Shown: positions 1 through 9,453 of the stretch, piece after piece
Position numbering within the stretch: the first letter of the stretch is position 1
How the letters are laid out: each line of letters opens with the position of its first letter
Source: Thiotrichaceae bacterium
Lineage (GTDB): Bacteria > Pseudomonadota > Gammaproteobacteria > Beggiatoales > Beggiatoaceae
Direction: 5' to 3'
NCBI GenBank assembly: GCA_028688145.1
Contig: JAQTYU010000015.1
Coordinates: 1 to 64,000 of the forward strand
Length of the DNA stretch: 64,000 nt
Made by a program: the position numbers and the translations under genes
Notes under the pieces: generated by a model
Seen by the model: the letters and a program-made list of their open reading frames with translations, nothing else
Databases searched by the model: none
What the model was told of the DNA's origin: nothing

Positions 1-1027
1 GCTGCCATAATTGCCATAACAAATAAGCAAATAGCCCAATGCCAAAAATTCCCAACTGCACGCCTAACATTAAAAATTCATTGTGGGGATTGGTGGTGGG
101 GTGAATGCCCGTTTTATCGGCTAATTGCTTATAAACTGTGCTAAAACTGCCCGTGCCTGTGCCGAAAATAGGATGTTGGCTGATTAAATAACTACTGTTT
201 TTGTAAAATTCTAAGCGCAAACCCACCGACGTTCCCGTATTGCCGCCGTGATAGGCTTCGAGATTTTGCCCAATGGTATCAATTCGGGTTTTCACCACGC
301 CCGAGCTGAAATACACTGCCATGCTCAATAAACTCACGCCCAAAATCCCTAAAATCAAGCCGCGCCACCGCCAAAATTGGAATACATACAGCAAAATCAA
401 GCAGATGATAATCACATAGCCCGTGCGCCCTTGAATCATGAAACCTGCATTAAATAACGCCAAGGTCACCGCAATTTTGCGCCACAACTGCCCTTCAGAT
501 TGAGTTATCGCTTCCACTGCCAGCAGATATGCCGCAATAGCCAATAAAATGCCTTGGGTAATATAATTTTTAAACACGGCGGGACTTTCAGCGGTGGCTT
601 TGTCAATCGGGTAGCCGCTGAGCGCGACTAAATACGACAGCAGCAAAGTTAAACCCATCGCAGCTAGAAAAGCAATCAAGCCCCAACGTTTGCTAAATTC
701 ATCTTGAAACAGCAGCAAAAAACAGGGCAAATAAAATAATTCTTTGTATTTTGAAAGCGTGGAAACGGTTTCATTCCAATCGGCGACACTGTAAAACATT
801 GCCAACATCAAGCAACCCAGCAAGATAAAACTGGTTTTTGCGATAGGATGAGTGCGCCACGTATGGGAAATGCCTTGCCAGTTGCCCGCCAAATGGGTGC
901 GGATTAACAACAATAAAATTGCCAGCGGCAAACTCAAATTGGTGGCGGCAGTGGACAAGGGAATTGCAAATCCCGCTAATAAAGTGCTGCCACGTTGCGC
1001 CCATAACAGGCTTTCTGTCATTTTCAT
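1..1027 (-). CDS. O-antigen ligase / polymerase-like membrane protein (3' end outside window)
   Basis: The frame starts with ATG at 1027 and stays open to the window edge, giving about 342 residues without a stop. The protein is strongly hydrophobic with many membrane segments and carries the Wzy_C/WaaL signature near its visible end: HPIFGTGTGSF followed by NPHNEFLMLG, whose His is the conserved residue of O-antigen ligases. Proteins of this family join undecaprenyl-linked glycans to lipid A-core, or polymerise them, at the periplasmic side of the inner membrane. Its ATG overlaps the TGA of the upstream glycosyltransferase (ATGA), so translation is probably coupled. Ligase and polymerase cannot be told apart from sequence alone, and the C-terminus is missing here. 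Confidence 0.85.
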   Translation of the reverse strand, partial: MKMTESLLWAQRGSTLLAGFAIPLSTAATNLSLPLAILLLLIRTHLAGNWQGISHTWRTHPIAKTSFILLGCLMLAMFYSVADWNETVSTLSKYKELFYLPCFLLLFQDEFSKRWGLIAFLAAMGLTLLLSYLVALSGYPIDKATAESPAVFKNYITQGILLAIAAYLLAVEAITQSEGQLWRKIAVTLALFNAGFMIQGRTGYVIIICLILLYVFQFWRWRGLILGILGVSLLSMAVYFSSGVVKTRIDTIGQNLEAYHGGNTGTSVGLRLEFYKNSSYLISQHPIFGTGTGSFSTVYKQLADKTGIHPTTNPHNEFLMLGVQLGIFGIGLFAYLLWQLWQ

Positions 1028-1893
1028 GGTTTGACCAATTGATAATGTTTTTTGCTTAATTCCAAGCCAAACCAACGCTCTAAACGCATCAGCCAGCGGT
1101 GACGACGTTCACGGCGGCTTAATTGGTAGTGGGGGTTAAAAACTAAATTCGGTTCAGCGTGTTCTGCGAGCCACGCTTGCACCACCTGCGGATGTTGCCC
1201 GCGAAAACGAATAATCGCTTGCGGGTCCACATTGCCATAAGTGGAAAATTCAGGCGGAGTGTGCCCCCAATATTTGCTCACTTGGTGAATTTTATCCTGC
1301 ATTTGCGCCACTTTGCGCACATGTCCGTAATGATAAATCGGCACGCCTGCAAGTGCGGCTTTGGGATAACGTCCCCGTTTATTTTTATCCATCACCACGA
1401 AAAACAAACCATCAGGCGAGTACGTGCGAATACTGTTGCGAATAATTCTTGGGGCGCGTCGATACCACATCGGGCTGGTGGCAAGGGTGTTCGGTGAGCC
1501 ATAAAAATGCAGATAATCAAATACAATCGCTTCCACTTCAGGGACGTGTAAATATTTTTCCAAGGTTTCGCGCAGCAACGGAATATCGTGCTCATGCAGC
1601 ACTTCATCGCCTTCCAAATAAAACGCCCAGTCGCCCGTACAATTGAAATGCGCAATCATTTTTTGCTGGGCATAAACATAGCCACGATCTTGCATTGCTT
1701 CATTCCAAACCGTGGGAATTAAACGCAATTTTGGATTATTTAAGGCTTGTAAACGTTCGAAGGTGTCATCTTGTCCCGCGCCAACAGCCACCACCACTTC
1801 ATCACACAGGCTGAGCAATGAATTCAGGCTTTCCAAATACGGATAACCCAAGGTGCTGCCGTTCCGAATAAAAGTAAAGCCGCTAATTTTCAT
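1024..1893 (-). CDS. Family 2 glycosyltransferase
   Basis: This 289-residue cytoplasmic protein starts MKISGFTFIRNG, a typical GT-A/GT2 beginning. An acidic EGDE motif at residues 94-97 lies where the metal-binding DXD of GT2 enzymes is expected. There are no membrane segments. It lies between plsC (4 bp overlap at its start) and an O-antigen ligase (4 bp overlap at its end), in a run with gmhB, so a role in building LPS core or surface glycan is likely. The sugar donor and acceptor cannot be read from the sequence. Confidence 0.8.
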   Translation of the reverse strand: MKISGFTFIRNGSTLGYPYLESLNSLLSLCDEVVVAVGAGQDDTFERLQALNNPKLRLIPTVWNEAMQDRGYVYAQQKMIAHFNCTGDWAFYLEGDEVLHEHDIPLLRETLEKYLHVPEVEAIVFDYLHFYGSPNTLATSPMWYRRAPRIIRNSIRTYSPDGLFFVVMDKNKRGRYPKAALAGVPIYHYGHVRKVAQMQDKIHQVSKYWGHTPPEFSTYGNVDPQAIIRFRGQHPQVVQAWLAEHAEPNLVFNPHYQLSRRERRHRWLMRLERWFGLELSKKHYQLVKP

Positions 1894-2618
1894 GCTGACT
1901 TTTCCGTGAGGTATAAGCTGGGCATGGTGTTTTCAATCCAAGTTTCGGCTAACTGATTAATTTCTTTTGCCGATTTATTTTTAGGGTCAATGACTTGTCC
2001 GACTCTGACTTGAATCACCCCTGCTTTTTTCAAAAAGCCTGATTTTCCCCAGAAATAACCTGCATTGTGTGCGACGGGAATCACGGGAAAGCCTGTTTTT
2101 TCTGCAAGTAATGCGCCGCCTAAATTATAACGTCCGCGTTCTTCAGGCGCGACACGCGTGCCTTCAGGGAAGATAACGACGGTTTTTCCTGTAGTTAAGC
2201 GTTGTTTGCCTTGTTCAACCACGGCGAGTAAGGCTTGTCTAATTTGTTTGCGGTCAATCGCGATAGGTTCTAAAGTCGCCAGTGCCCAGCCGAAAAACGG
2301 TATCCATAATAATTCCCGTTTTAAAACCCAGAGTTGCGGCACTTTAAAAATTTGCTGAAATGCTAACGTTTCCCAAGCGGATTGGTGTTTGCTGAGGATA
2401 ATTAACGGGGTGTTGGCGGGAACTTGCTCCATGCCTTGCACTTCGTAGCGCAGATTGCAGGTAAGTGCGAGCCACCACAACACCACTTTGCTCCATTGGC
2501 TGACCACGGCATAGCGAATGCGATAGGGAAAGGGAATTAAAATCAGCGCGAGCGGGGTAAATACAAGGGTCGCCAAGACCATGCCGAGGAAAAATATACT
2601 AGAACGTAGGTAAATCAT
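1890..2618 (-). CDS. plsC: 1-acyl-sn-glycerol-3-phosphate acyltransferase
   Basis: This 242-residue protein has an N-terminal hydrophobic segment (about residues 5-30) and the acyltransferase block I motif KHQSAWE, with His78 and an acidic residue at 83 (HX4E instead of the more common HX4D, as is frequent in the proteobacterial branch). Block III is FPEGTR at 150-155. PlsC transfers a fatty acyl group to lysophosphatidate to make phosphatidate at the inner membrane. It starts immediately after the gmhB stop and overlaps the next glycosyltransferase by 4 bp. A gmhB-plsC order is common in gammaproteobacteria. Confidence 0.88.
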   Translation of the reverse strand: MIYLRSSIFFLGMVLATLVFTPLALILIPFPYRIRYAVVSQWSKVVLWWLALTCNLRYEVQGMEQVPANTPLIILSKHQSAWETLAFQQIFKVPQLWVLKRELLWIPFFGWALATLEPIAIDRKQIRQALLAVVEQGKQRLTTGKTVVIFPEGTRVAPEERGRYNLGGALLAEKTGFPVIPVAHNAGYFWGKSGFLKKAGVIQVRVGQVIDPKNKSAKEINQLAETWIENTMPSLYLTEKSA

Positions 2619-3173
2619 TTAGTCTTTCGGGTTTCCATTTAAAATAACATCGACGACCGCCGCCAAATCTTCATAAACGGGGACATCTCCAAAGCCTTCT
2701 AAATCATTTAAAGTGCGCTTGCCTTTGCCTGTGAGCACTAAAATCGGGCGTGCACCTGAGGCGAGAGCGGCTTGTAAATCGCGCAGTGAATCACCAATGG
2801 CGGGAACGCCTGTTAAAGACATGCCTAGGCGGTTGGCGACATCGTGAAACATGCCTGCACGCGGTTTGCGACAGTTGCAATCGTCTTTTTGATTATGTGG
2901 ACAGAAAAATACCGCTTCAATATTGCCACCGACTTCGGCTAATTGTTGGTGCATTTTGCCGTGAATTTGGTGGAGTTCTTCGAGGGTGAATAAACCGCGT
3001 GATACACCCGATTGATTGGTGATCACGACCACACGATAGCCTGCTTGGTTGAGGCGGGCAATGGCTTCTAGGCTACCTGGAATAGGATGCCATTCATCGG
3101 GGGACTTAATAAATTCCGCTGAGTCGTAATTAATAACGCCGTCGCGGTCTAAAATGACAAGTTGCATGGGCAT
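2619..3173 (-). CDS. gmhB: D-glycero-beta-D-manno-heptose 1,7-bisphosphate 7-phosphatase
   Basis: This 184-residue HAD-family phosphatase has motif I LDRDGVIN (nucleophile Asp9, acid/base Asp11), the ITNQSG motif and the family-specific zinc ligands Cys91, His93, Cys99 and Cys101. It removes the 7-phosphate in ADP-heptose synthesis for the LPS inner core. The length is normal for GmhB. It is the first gene of the gmhB-plsC-GT2-ligase run, which fits an LPS role. A second in-frame ATG two codons in could also serve as start. Confidence 0.92.
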   Translation of the reverse strand: MPMQLVILDRDGVINYDSAEFIKSPDEWHPIPGSLEAIARLNQAGYRVVVITNQSGVSRGLFTLEELHQIHGKMHQQLAEVGGNIEAVFFCPHNQKDDCNCRKPRAGMFHDVANRLGMSLTGVPAIGDSLRDLQAALASGARPILVLTGKGKRTLNDLEGFGDVPVYEDLAAVVDVILNGNPKD

Positions 3174-3324
3174 GTTTGAGCGAGTATGAATTTAAATAAT
3201 GGGGGGGTGTATAAGTGTAGGTCATGCACTGTAAATCATAAAGCAGGATTTATGAGTTTTTGGCTTTTAGCGGGGAAGTTAATGGTTTCGCAATGCGCTA
3301 TCTTATCGCTTTGGGTCTTAAGCC

Positions 3325-3361
3325 ATGAGTTCTTTTAATTTAAATACATGAAAGAACTCAT
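3325..3361 (-). terminator. Hairpin downstream of the MFS gene
   Basis: Perfect 11-bp inverted repeat (3325-3335 and 3351-3361) with a 15-nt A/T-rich loop, 18 bases after the stop of the minus-strand transporter gene. There is no clear T-run after it on the minus strand, so an intrinsic terminator is only one reading. It may instead stabilise the 3' end. Confidence 0.4.
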
Positions 3362-3378
3362 TCAGCCTTCAAATATGT

Positions 3379-4545
3379 TTAGTGCTCAAGCTCTTTTTCT
3401 CGCAATCCAAAAATCACAATCAACAACGCCGCCGCACACATGCCGCTAGAAATAGTGTAAGTCCAAGTTGCGCCCAAACTATCCCAAGTATAACCGCTTA
3501 ACAAATTGCCAATTGCGCCGCCCAAACCAAAGGTTAAACTGCTGTATAAGGCTTGACCGCGCCCTTGCAAACGTCCGGGAAAATAACGATACACAAATTG
3601 AATCGCTACGCCGTGATATAAGGCAAAACTTGCGGCATGAAGCACTTGGGCAAAAATCACTACCCAAAGATTGTCGATGAAATTCGCAATCAGCAACCAG
3701 CGCAACGTGCCCAAACTAAAACTCGCCATCAGCAAATGTCGTAAGCTGAAATGCAGCAATAAACGGTGCATTCCCATAAATGCCAGCACTTCCGCCAGCA
3801 CCGCCAATGCCCACAATTGCCCCATGCTTTGTGAAGAATAATTATGGCTTTTCAAATACAGCGAATAAAAAGTGTAATAACTGCCGTGGCTGGCTTGCAA
3901 CAAAATGCAGGCGAAGAAAAATGCTAACACCACAGGTTTCCGCAACACGCAAGATAAAGGCTGATCGCTGGTGTTGTGATGTTCCGCATAACCGCCGTGA
4001 CATTCGCGCACTAATAAACTGCTGATTGCCACCAGCGCGAAAATCCCCAACATCGCCATCGGCAACACGCTGATCGGCTGATATTCCAACAACGCGCCTA
4101 AACAAATCACCGTCACCACAAAGCCCACCGAACCCCATAAACGAATATGTGAATAACGATGTGAACCCGCCTTGCCCAAATAAGCGAAGGCGGTGGCTTC
4201 CAGTTGCGGCACCACCATATTCCAGAAAAAACTAAACGCGGTGATCGTCAACGCCAACCACGCATAACTTTCCCCGAAAAACACGCCCATAAAACACAGC
4301 ACGGTTAAAATCGTACTGAGTTGTACCCAAATCATATGACGTTGCGTGTGATCGGCGAGCCAGCCGCCCAAATTGGGCGCAACGATTTTAGTCGCCATCA
4401 AAATCGCGCTGAGTTCACCAATCGCTTGCGCGTCAAAATGCAGGCTGTGTAAATACAAGCTCCAATACGGCTGCAACGCGCCCAAAGTCGCAAAGTAGAA
4501 AAAATACAGCGCGGACAACCGCCAATACGGAACGCCTTGCATCAT
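3379..4545 (-). CDS. MFS transporter, HcaT/MFS_1-like family
   Basis: This 388-residue polytopic protein has about 12 predicted hydrophobic segments. It starts [18 protein letters not shown] and has a [11 protein letters not shown] loop that matches the MFS signature between helices 2 and 3. The resemblance is to the 3-phenylpropionate transporter-like (HcaT/LacY-like) branch. The substrate is unknown. Its ATG overlaps the aroC stop by 4 bp, so the two genes are probably co-transcribed and translationally coupled, an arrangement that does not by itself indicate a substrate. Confidence 0.8.
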   Translation of the reverse strand: MMQGVPYWRLSALYFFYFATLGALQPYWSLYLHSLHFDAQAIGELSAILMATKIVAPNLGGWLADHTQRHMIWVQLSTILTVLCFMGVFFGESYAWLALTITAFSFFWNMVVPQLEATAFAYLGKAGSHRYSHIRLWGSVGFVVTVICLGALLEYQPISVLPMAMLGIFALVAISSLLVRECHGGYAEHHNTSDQPLSCVLRKPVVLAFFFACILLQASHGSYYTFYSLYLKSHNYSSQSMGQLWALAVLAEVLAFMGMHRLLLHFSLRHLLMASFSLGTLRWLLIANFIDNLWVVIFAQVLHAASFALYHGVAIQFVYRYFPGRLQGRGQALYSSLTFGLGGAIGNLLSGYTWDSLGATWTYTISSGMCAAALLIVIFGLREKELEH

Positions 4546-5645
4546 CGGCTTGCAGGAATCAGCGGCGTGGTGGATTTCACATCCGCATTTTGCCCACGGT
4601 TTCGCAAGGCATGATCCATTAATACTAAAGCGAGCATGGCTTCAGCAATCGGGGTGGCGCGAATGCCGACACAGGGATCGTGCCGTCCTGTGGTAATCAC
4701 TTCGGTCGGATTGCCGTCAATATCCACACTTAAACCCGGTAAACGAATACTTGAAGTGGGTTTCAGCGCAATGCTGGCAATAATCTCTTGCCCTGTGGAA
4801 ATCCCGCCCAAAATCCCGCCCGCATGATTGCTTAAAAAACCTTCGGGGGTGATTTCGTCGCGGTGTTCCGTGCCTTTTTGGGTGATGCAGTTGAAACCGT
4901 CGCCAATTTCTACGCCTTTCACTGCATTAATACTCATTAAAGCATGGGCAATTTCTGCGTCTAAACGGTCAAAAATCGGCTCGCCCAAACCGACAGGCAC
5001 GCCGCTCGCAACCACGTTAATCCGTGCGCCAATGGAATTGCCTTCTTTGCGCAACTCGTCCATGTAAGCTTCTAATTCAGGCACTTTTTCAGGGTCAGGA
5101 CAAAAGAAGGCATTTTGTTCGACGCTGTCCCAATTAAAATTCTGGGGATTGGGGATGATATTGCCCAACTGCGCCAAATAGCCTCGGATGGTAATGCCAA
5201 AACGTTCCCGCAAATATTTTTTAGCAATTGCACCTGCCGCCACCCGAATCGCAGTTTCACGCGCAGAAGAACGTCCGCCGCCGCGATGATCGCGAATTCC
5301 GTATTTTTGTTGGTAAGTGTAATCGGCATGGGCGGGGCGAAATTGGTCTTTAATTTTGCCGTAGTCTTTAGAACGTTGATCGGTGTTTTCAATTAACAGC
5401 GCAATCGGGCAACCCGTGGTTTTGCCTTCAAAAACGCCTGATAAAATTTTGACTTGATCGTCTTCGCGGCGTTGGGTGGTGTGGCGAGATGTGCCCGGTT
5501 TGCGGCGATCTAAATCGTGTTGTAAATCTGCTTCGCTGAGGGTTAAATTAGGGGGGCAGCCGTCTACAATGCCGCCAATTGCCACGCCGTGACTTTCGCC
5601 AAAGCTGGTGACTGTGAATAATTTTCCGTACGTATTTCCAGACAT
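4542..5645 (-). CDS. aroC: Chorismate synthase
   Basis: This 367-residue protein opens [19 protein letters not shown] and holds the family signatures [28 protein letters not shown] and [14 protein letters not shown]. The enzyme converts 5-enolpyruvylshikimate 3-phosphate to chorismate using reduced FMN, the last step of the shikimate pathway. Length and motifs are those of a complete, active enzyme. It is upstream of an MFS gene and not near aroB, which lies about 30 kb away on the other strand. Confidence 0.97.
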   Translation of the reverse strand: MSGNTYGKLFTVTSFGESHGVAIGGIVDGCPPNLTLSEADLQHDLDRRKPGTSRHTTQRREDDQVKILSGVFEGKTTGCPIALLIENTDQRSKDYGKIKDQFRPAHADYTYQQKYGIRDHRGGGRSSARETAIRVAAGAIAKKYLRERFGITIRGYLAQLGNIIPNPQNFNWDSVEQNAFFCPDPEKVPELEAYMDELRKEGNSIGARINVVASGVPVGLGEPIFDRLDAEIAHALMSINAVKGVEIGDGFNCITQKGTEHRDEITPEGFLSNHAGGILGGISTGQEIIASIALKPTSSIRLPGLSVDIDGNPTEVITTGRHDPCVGIRATPIAEAMLALVLMDHALRNRGQNADVKSTTPLIPASR

Positions 5646-6088
5646 AGATTTTTTAAGTAAAAACGCTAGTAAATTCGCGCTCGACCAAGCGAAGGGAGCG
5701 GCGAATTGGGTGAAAAAGTGAGGGTTTGCCTGTTGCGATAACGGGCTTGTATAGCTTAATGCTTCTGACGCGCTAATTCCAATGCAGTGATGACGGCTCT
5801 TACAATGCTTGGAGACTGAGGCACTGTCATAGTCATGCCAGAAATTATGTTTATACTGACGGGGCTTAACTTGGGTAACAATTGCAAGATGGGATTTTTT
5901 TGAATGCGTGTCAACAAGCTGCTTTACGGCTTTTTTCTCTTCTTGTTATGATATATGTTCAGGAAAATCCTTGATAAGCCTGAAAATGAGGGAGCGTCTG
6001 AGGGGTGAAGACACCGAACTCAGATTAGAATACTTAAAAAGTAGTGTAACATGTGTCTGTTAATGATAAACCACAAGGAAACTGACTG
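5646..6088. other. Intergenic region between divergent aroC and phaJ
   Basis: 443 bases without a credible gene. It must hold the promoters of aroC (minus) and phaJ (plus). On the plus strand a TTTACG box at 5923-5928 and a TATGAT box at 5947-5952 with 18-bp spacing make a weak sigma70-like candidate. An AAGGAA ribosome-binding site lies just before the phaJ ATG. Nothing else stands out. Confidence 0.35.
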
Positions 6089-6523
6089 ATGAGCGATGTA
6101 CAAGGTTATTACGTTGAAGATTTGAGCGTCGGCATGAGTGCGAGTTATGCTAAAACGGTTACGGAAACCGATGTTGTGCTGTTTGCTGGGATCAGTGGGG
6201 ATAATAATCCCGTGCATATTAACCAAGAATTTGCCGAAACCTCGATGTTTAAAGGTCGGATTGCTCACGGCATGTTGAGTGCGGGTTTTATTTCTACGGT
6301 GCTGGGCACGAGAATGCCCGGTTATGGCACGATTTACTTAAGCCAAACTCTGAAGTTTAAAGCCCCTGTGCGCATTGGTGACACGGTGACTGCAGTTGCA
6401 ACGATTAAAGAAATCGTAGCTGAAAAGCGTAAAGTGACCTTGGAAACCATTTGCCGCGTCGGTGATGTGGTGGTTTTGGAAGGGGAAGCGGTGGTGATGG
6501 TGGCTTCTAAAAATAAGAAGTAA
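6089..6523 (+). CDS. phaJ: MaoC-like (R)-specific enoyl-CoA hydratase
   Basis: This 144-residue hot-dog fold protein carries the hydratase-2 motif FAGISGDNNPVH, with catalytic Asp38 and His43, followed by GRIAHGMLSAGFIS. PhaJ-type enzymes hydrate trans-2-enoyl-CoA to (R)-3-hydroxyacyl-CoA and can feed beta-oxidation intermediates into polyhydroxyalkanoate synthesis. Length and motif spacing match PhaJ. It is monocistronic, with its own ribosome-binding site and a strong terminator downstream. No PHA synthase is in the window, so the role in PHA is inference; other MaoC functions remain possible. Confidence 0.85.
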   Translation: MSDVQGYYVEDLSVGMSASYAKTVTETDVVLFAGISGDNNPVHINQEFAETSMFKGRIAHGMLSAGFISTVLGTRMPGYGTIYLSQTLKFKAPVRIGDTVTAVATIKEIVAEKRKVTLETICRVGDVVVLEGEAVVMVASKNKK

Positions 6524-6546
6524 GTTTTAGTTTTCCAATGCGTTTG

Positions 6547-6570
6547 AAGCCCCGATGTCGGGGCTTTTTG
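6547..6570 (+). terminator. Intrinsic terminator after phaJ
   Basis: 9-bp perfect stem AAGCCCCGA/TCGGGGCTT with a 2-nt gap between the arms (so the outermost loop pairs must open) followed by a T-run, 24 bases after the phaJ stop. Confidence 0.85.
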
Positions 6571-6809
6571 TTTGGGCGTGCAAAAAGGCAATTAACTAAA
6601 TACTTGTTTTAAATTCAGTGAAATCCCTAAGTTTTCATCCTTAAGTTGGAAAAGGTTAAAAACTTATTTTAGATACAAACACATATCAGGGACGAATTCT
6701 TTTCTTGCAATATCGAAGGTAGTTTAGGTCTTCCCTTATTTACACTGTACAAAAGCCAATGTTAGCGATAACGTAGGTTTTTGATATAACTAGATATCGA
6801 AGCAAATTT

Positions 6810-6842
6810 AGGACTGGCAGTGCTACGAGCACTGCCAGTCCT
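6810..6842. repeat. 15-bp perfect inverted repeat near the kinase gene 3' end
   Basis: Arms AGGACTGGCAGTGCT (6810-6824) and its exact complement (6828-6842) are separated by 3 nt. It lies 18 bases beyond the stop of the minus-strand kinase gene, in a 337-bp gap (6524-6860) that otherwise holds only the phaJ terminator. It is probably a 3' hairpin or terminator and resembles in design the other short-loop hairpins of this window. Confidence 0.7.
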
Positions 6843-6860
6843 GTGTAATTTTACAATGAC

Positions 6861-9452
6861 TTAATGCCCTAAGAACAACTTAAACACATCATTGATAATT
6901 CTTAAAATTCCCAAAGATTTTCCCAACCAATACGCGCCCAATACGAAGCCCATCCACAGCCAAAACTTGCGCTTGAATAAAAAGCTCGTGAGCGGTAAAT
7001 CTTGTAAAATATGCCAAATGCCGCGTATTTTGCCACCTTTGCCATGTTGTAAATTTTGTTGGGTAACGGGAGCAATGCTTTCAGTGGCAATCGTATAAGT
7101 AACGGGAATTTTAAAACGTCCGCCATTGGTTTCTAACAGAAGCGTCGTGCCATAACTCACCCCTGCTTTGCGTTCTGCGGTATTGATATGCACTTGAATG
7201 ACGCTGTCGCCCTCAATCACAAATTTATCAATATTAATCCCCATATTATTATGGCTTAAACTCGCTTTACCGTATAAATAACCCCGCCCCACATTCCAAA
7301 TTTTAATCGTCGCAATTTGCGTACTACCCACTTCAATTTCACCAAAAGACAGTTCTTTCGGACTGATTTGTAATTGTGGATAAGCGAGATTCATATCTAA
7401 TAAATGCAAGACTTCTTCAAGCCGACTCGCCCACGACGCATCCAAATGCAACAGCAAGCTATCCAATTCATTGGCAACTTTTAAATGTTCCGCCTCCAAT
7501 AACCAACAGCGCAAAATCCCATGTTCCAATAATTTAACCGCCGCTGTATGGCTTGCGGGATCGTGATCCACCAAACGAATCAATTCTTTGGGGGCATGAA
7601 TTCGCTTTTGTCCTAAAGGCAAGGGTAATTCAGGCTGATAATGCCAGCCCACCATATAACTTGCAATTATCGGATGACTTTGATGATTAGTCCGAATATT
7701 TTCAATAAATTTAACTTCTTGCTGCCAATAAGCAAACTCAACCGCACGTAGCCATTCTTCCAAATGACGACTAAAAATTAATTGCTTAAACGCGGTTTCC
7801 ACCAAACTCGGATAATTTCTGAGAATTTCACCCAATTGGCTGGGATATTTTGCAAAAATGCCCTTACTCACCATCAATGGGCGACGGGTGTCTAAAAGAT
7901 ACAGCAGCGAAAACAGCGCGATTTCCTGATCCTTGGGAAAAATAAAACGCGCCCGCAATTTGCGAATTTTCTCAACCAAACCATCAACTCGTGTTTTATC
8001 AATCACTTCTGCGGACTGTATCCAGTATTCAATCGCTTCACGCCACAAGGCTTCACCCAATGCCTGTTGAGTCGGAGCATCGCCCAAGGTTAATAATTTC
8101 ACCAAATCGGGCAAAGATTTTACCTTGTGTGTGCCCACCAATAACGGGGCTTGCGGATATAAAATATAACGTAACTTTACCAAGGCAACCGCAGGGGTTT
8201 TTTTATAATTATCTTCAATGACTTCTACTTTATCCGCCATCACCCGATCAAAGTTTTCCACTATCCATTCACGAATTTGCCCGCGAAATAAATCCCGCGC
8301 CGCATCAAAACGATCTAAAACTAATGCCAATTGTTGCGGTGATTTTGCCTCGGGATAATTGGGATACGGCACTTCGCGCCCCGCCCCATCGATGGAAAAA
8401 ATCGGAATATCTAACCATGAATTATCATTATCTTTCAGAATCTTGACATCACTAAGCCATTCGCTGACTTCGGCATGTCCCCAGCGTTGCGAGGGATTAA
8501 TTTCGGTTAAACCCTTAATTAATTTTTGAAAGCTTTGCGGAATACTCGGTGGCATATTCAAACGTCCGCGCAAATGTGCCACTAAAATATCGGTTTGATT
8601 CATCCCCGCAAACGGCGATTTCCCCAGCAAAATATGCAATAAAGTCATGCCGAGCGCGTAATAATCGGTTTGCGCACTGACTTGGTGATTGTCTAAAAGT
8701 TCAGGCGCGGCATAATCCAAAGTTAAATTTGCCGCAGATTGGGTGACACGAATTTGTTTGGCATCGAGTTCTAATAAGGAGCTGATACCAAAATCCCCAA
8801 TCACGGGTTGGGTGCGAGTTTTATCGCGGAAAAATAAATTATTCGGTTTTAAATCGCGGTGAATAATGCCTTGCTGATGACAATATTCCAGCCCGTCCAC
8901 AATTTCGCCCACATAAGCGCGTAATTCTTTGGCGGGCATCGGCATCACATCGGCAAAAGAACCGCCTTCGCAAAATTCCATCACTTCATAAAAACGCCCT
9001 TGCCAAATCCCGTAAGTTTTCAGCGTCACCACATTGGGGTGATTTAAATTAATCAATTGCGCCAAGATGGATTCTTTCGGCTCGGCATAATAGCGATAGA
9101 GTTTTAACGCAACGATGTCGCCTGTTTCGGTATGTTCACAAGGATAGACTTCCGCCTCACCTGTCGCGCCACCGCCCAGCGGTTTACCCGTGACCCGAAA
9201 TCTATCGGCAATAATCACTGGGGATTTTGCAGTTTTTGCGGCGGCAGGTTTGGCATTGGGGGCATTCATGCGCAATGTCACTTGCGCCCTGGCGGCACTC
9301 GGCATCCGTTGGGTGGTGGCAACCTGACGCGCAGGCGCGCTAGGTTGTGCACGTTGGGTAACAGGGGGCGCAGCTGTTTTAGAACGGACGGGGGCGCGTT
9401 GGGTGGCGGCAACGGACGGTCTTTTGGTAGGTTTATCGTCTTTGATGCTCAT
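6861..9452 (-). CDS. Membrane-anchored Ser/Thr protein kinase
   Basis: 863 residues from the ATG at 9452. That start is preferred to the longer frame because it lies 1 bp after the phosphatase stop and has a GGCGAG-type ribosome-binding site. Residues 1-80 are a low-complexity, basic, Ala/Pro-rich tail with repeated TQR motifs. The kinase domain (about 84-350) has GGGATGEAE, Lys117 in VALK, HRDLKPNN at 198-205, DFG at 220-222 and APELL, so it should be active. A long alpha-helical region of unknown kind follows, then an Ig/ASH-like beta domain (LSFGEIEVGSTQIATIKI, about 720-800) and one C-terminal membrane segment. The orientation of a C-terminal anchor keeps the kinase cytoplasmic. It is paired with a PP2C phosphatase immediately upstream, which probably reverses its phosphorylations. 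Confidence 0.88.
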   Translation of the reverse strand: MSIKDDKPTKRPSVAATQRAPVRSKTAAPPVTQRAQPSAPARQVATTQRMPSAARAQVTLRMNAPNAKPAAAKTAKSPVIIADRFRVTGKPLGGGATGEAEVYPCEHTETGDIVALKLYRYYAEPKESILAQLINLNHPNVVTLKTYGIWQGRFYEVMEFCEGGSFADVMPMPAKELRAYVGEIVDGLEYCHQQGIIHRDLKPNNLFFRDKTRTQPVIGDFGISSLLELDAKQIRVTQSAANLTLDYAAPELLDNHQVSAQTDYYALGMTLLHILLGKSPFAGMNQTDILVAHLRGRLNMPPSIPQSFQKLIKGLTEINPSQRWGHAEVSEWLSDVKILKDNDNSWLDIPIFSIDGAGREVPYPNYPEAKSPQQLALVLDRFDAARDLFRGQIREWIVENFDRVMADKVEVIEDNYKKTPAVALVKLRYILYPQAPLLVGTHKVKSLPDLVKLLTLGDAPTQQALGEALWREAIEYWIQSAEVIDKTRVDGLVEKIRKLRARFIFPKDQEIALFSLLYLLDTRRPLMVSKGIFAKYPSQLGEILRNYPSLVETAFKQLIFSRHLEEWLRAVEFAYWQQEVKFIENIRTNHQSHPIIASYMVGWHYQPELPLPLGQKRIHAPKELIRLVDHDPASHTAAVKLLEHGILRCWLLEAEHLKVANELDSLLLHLDASWASRLEEVLHLLDMNLAYPQLQISPKELSFGEIEVGSTQIATIKIWNVGRGYLYGKASLSHNNMGINIDKFVIEGDSVIQVHINTAERKAGVSYGTTLLLETNGGRFKIPVTYTIATESIAPVTQQNLQHGKGGKIRGIWHILQDLPLTSFLFKRKFWLWMGFVLGAYWLGKSLGILRIINDVFKLFLGH

Positions 9453-9453
9453 G

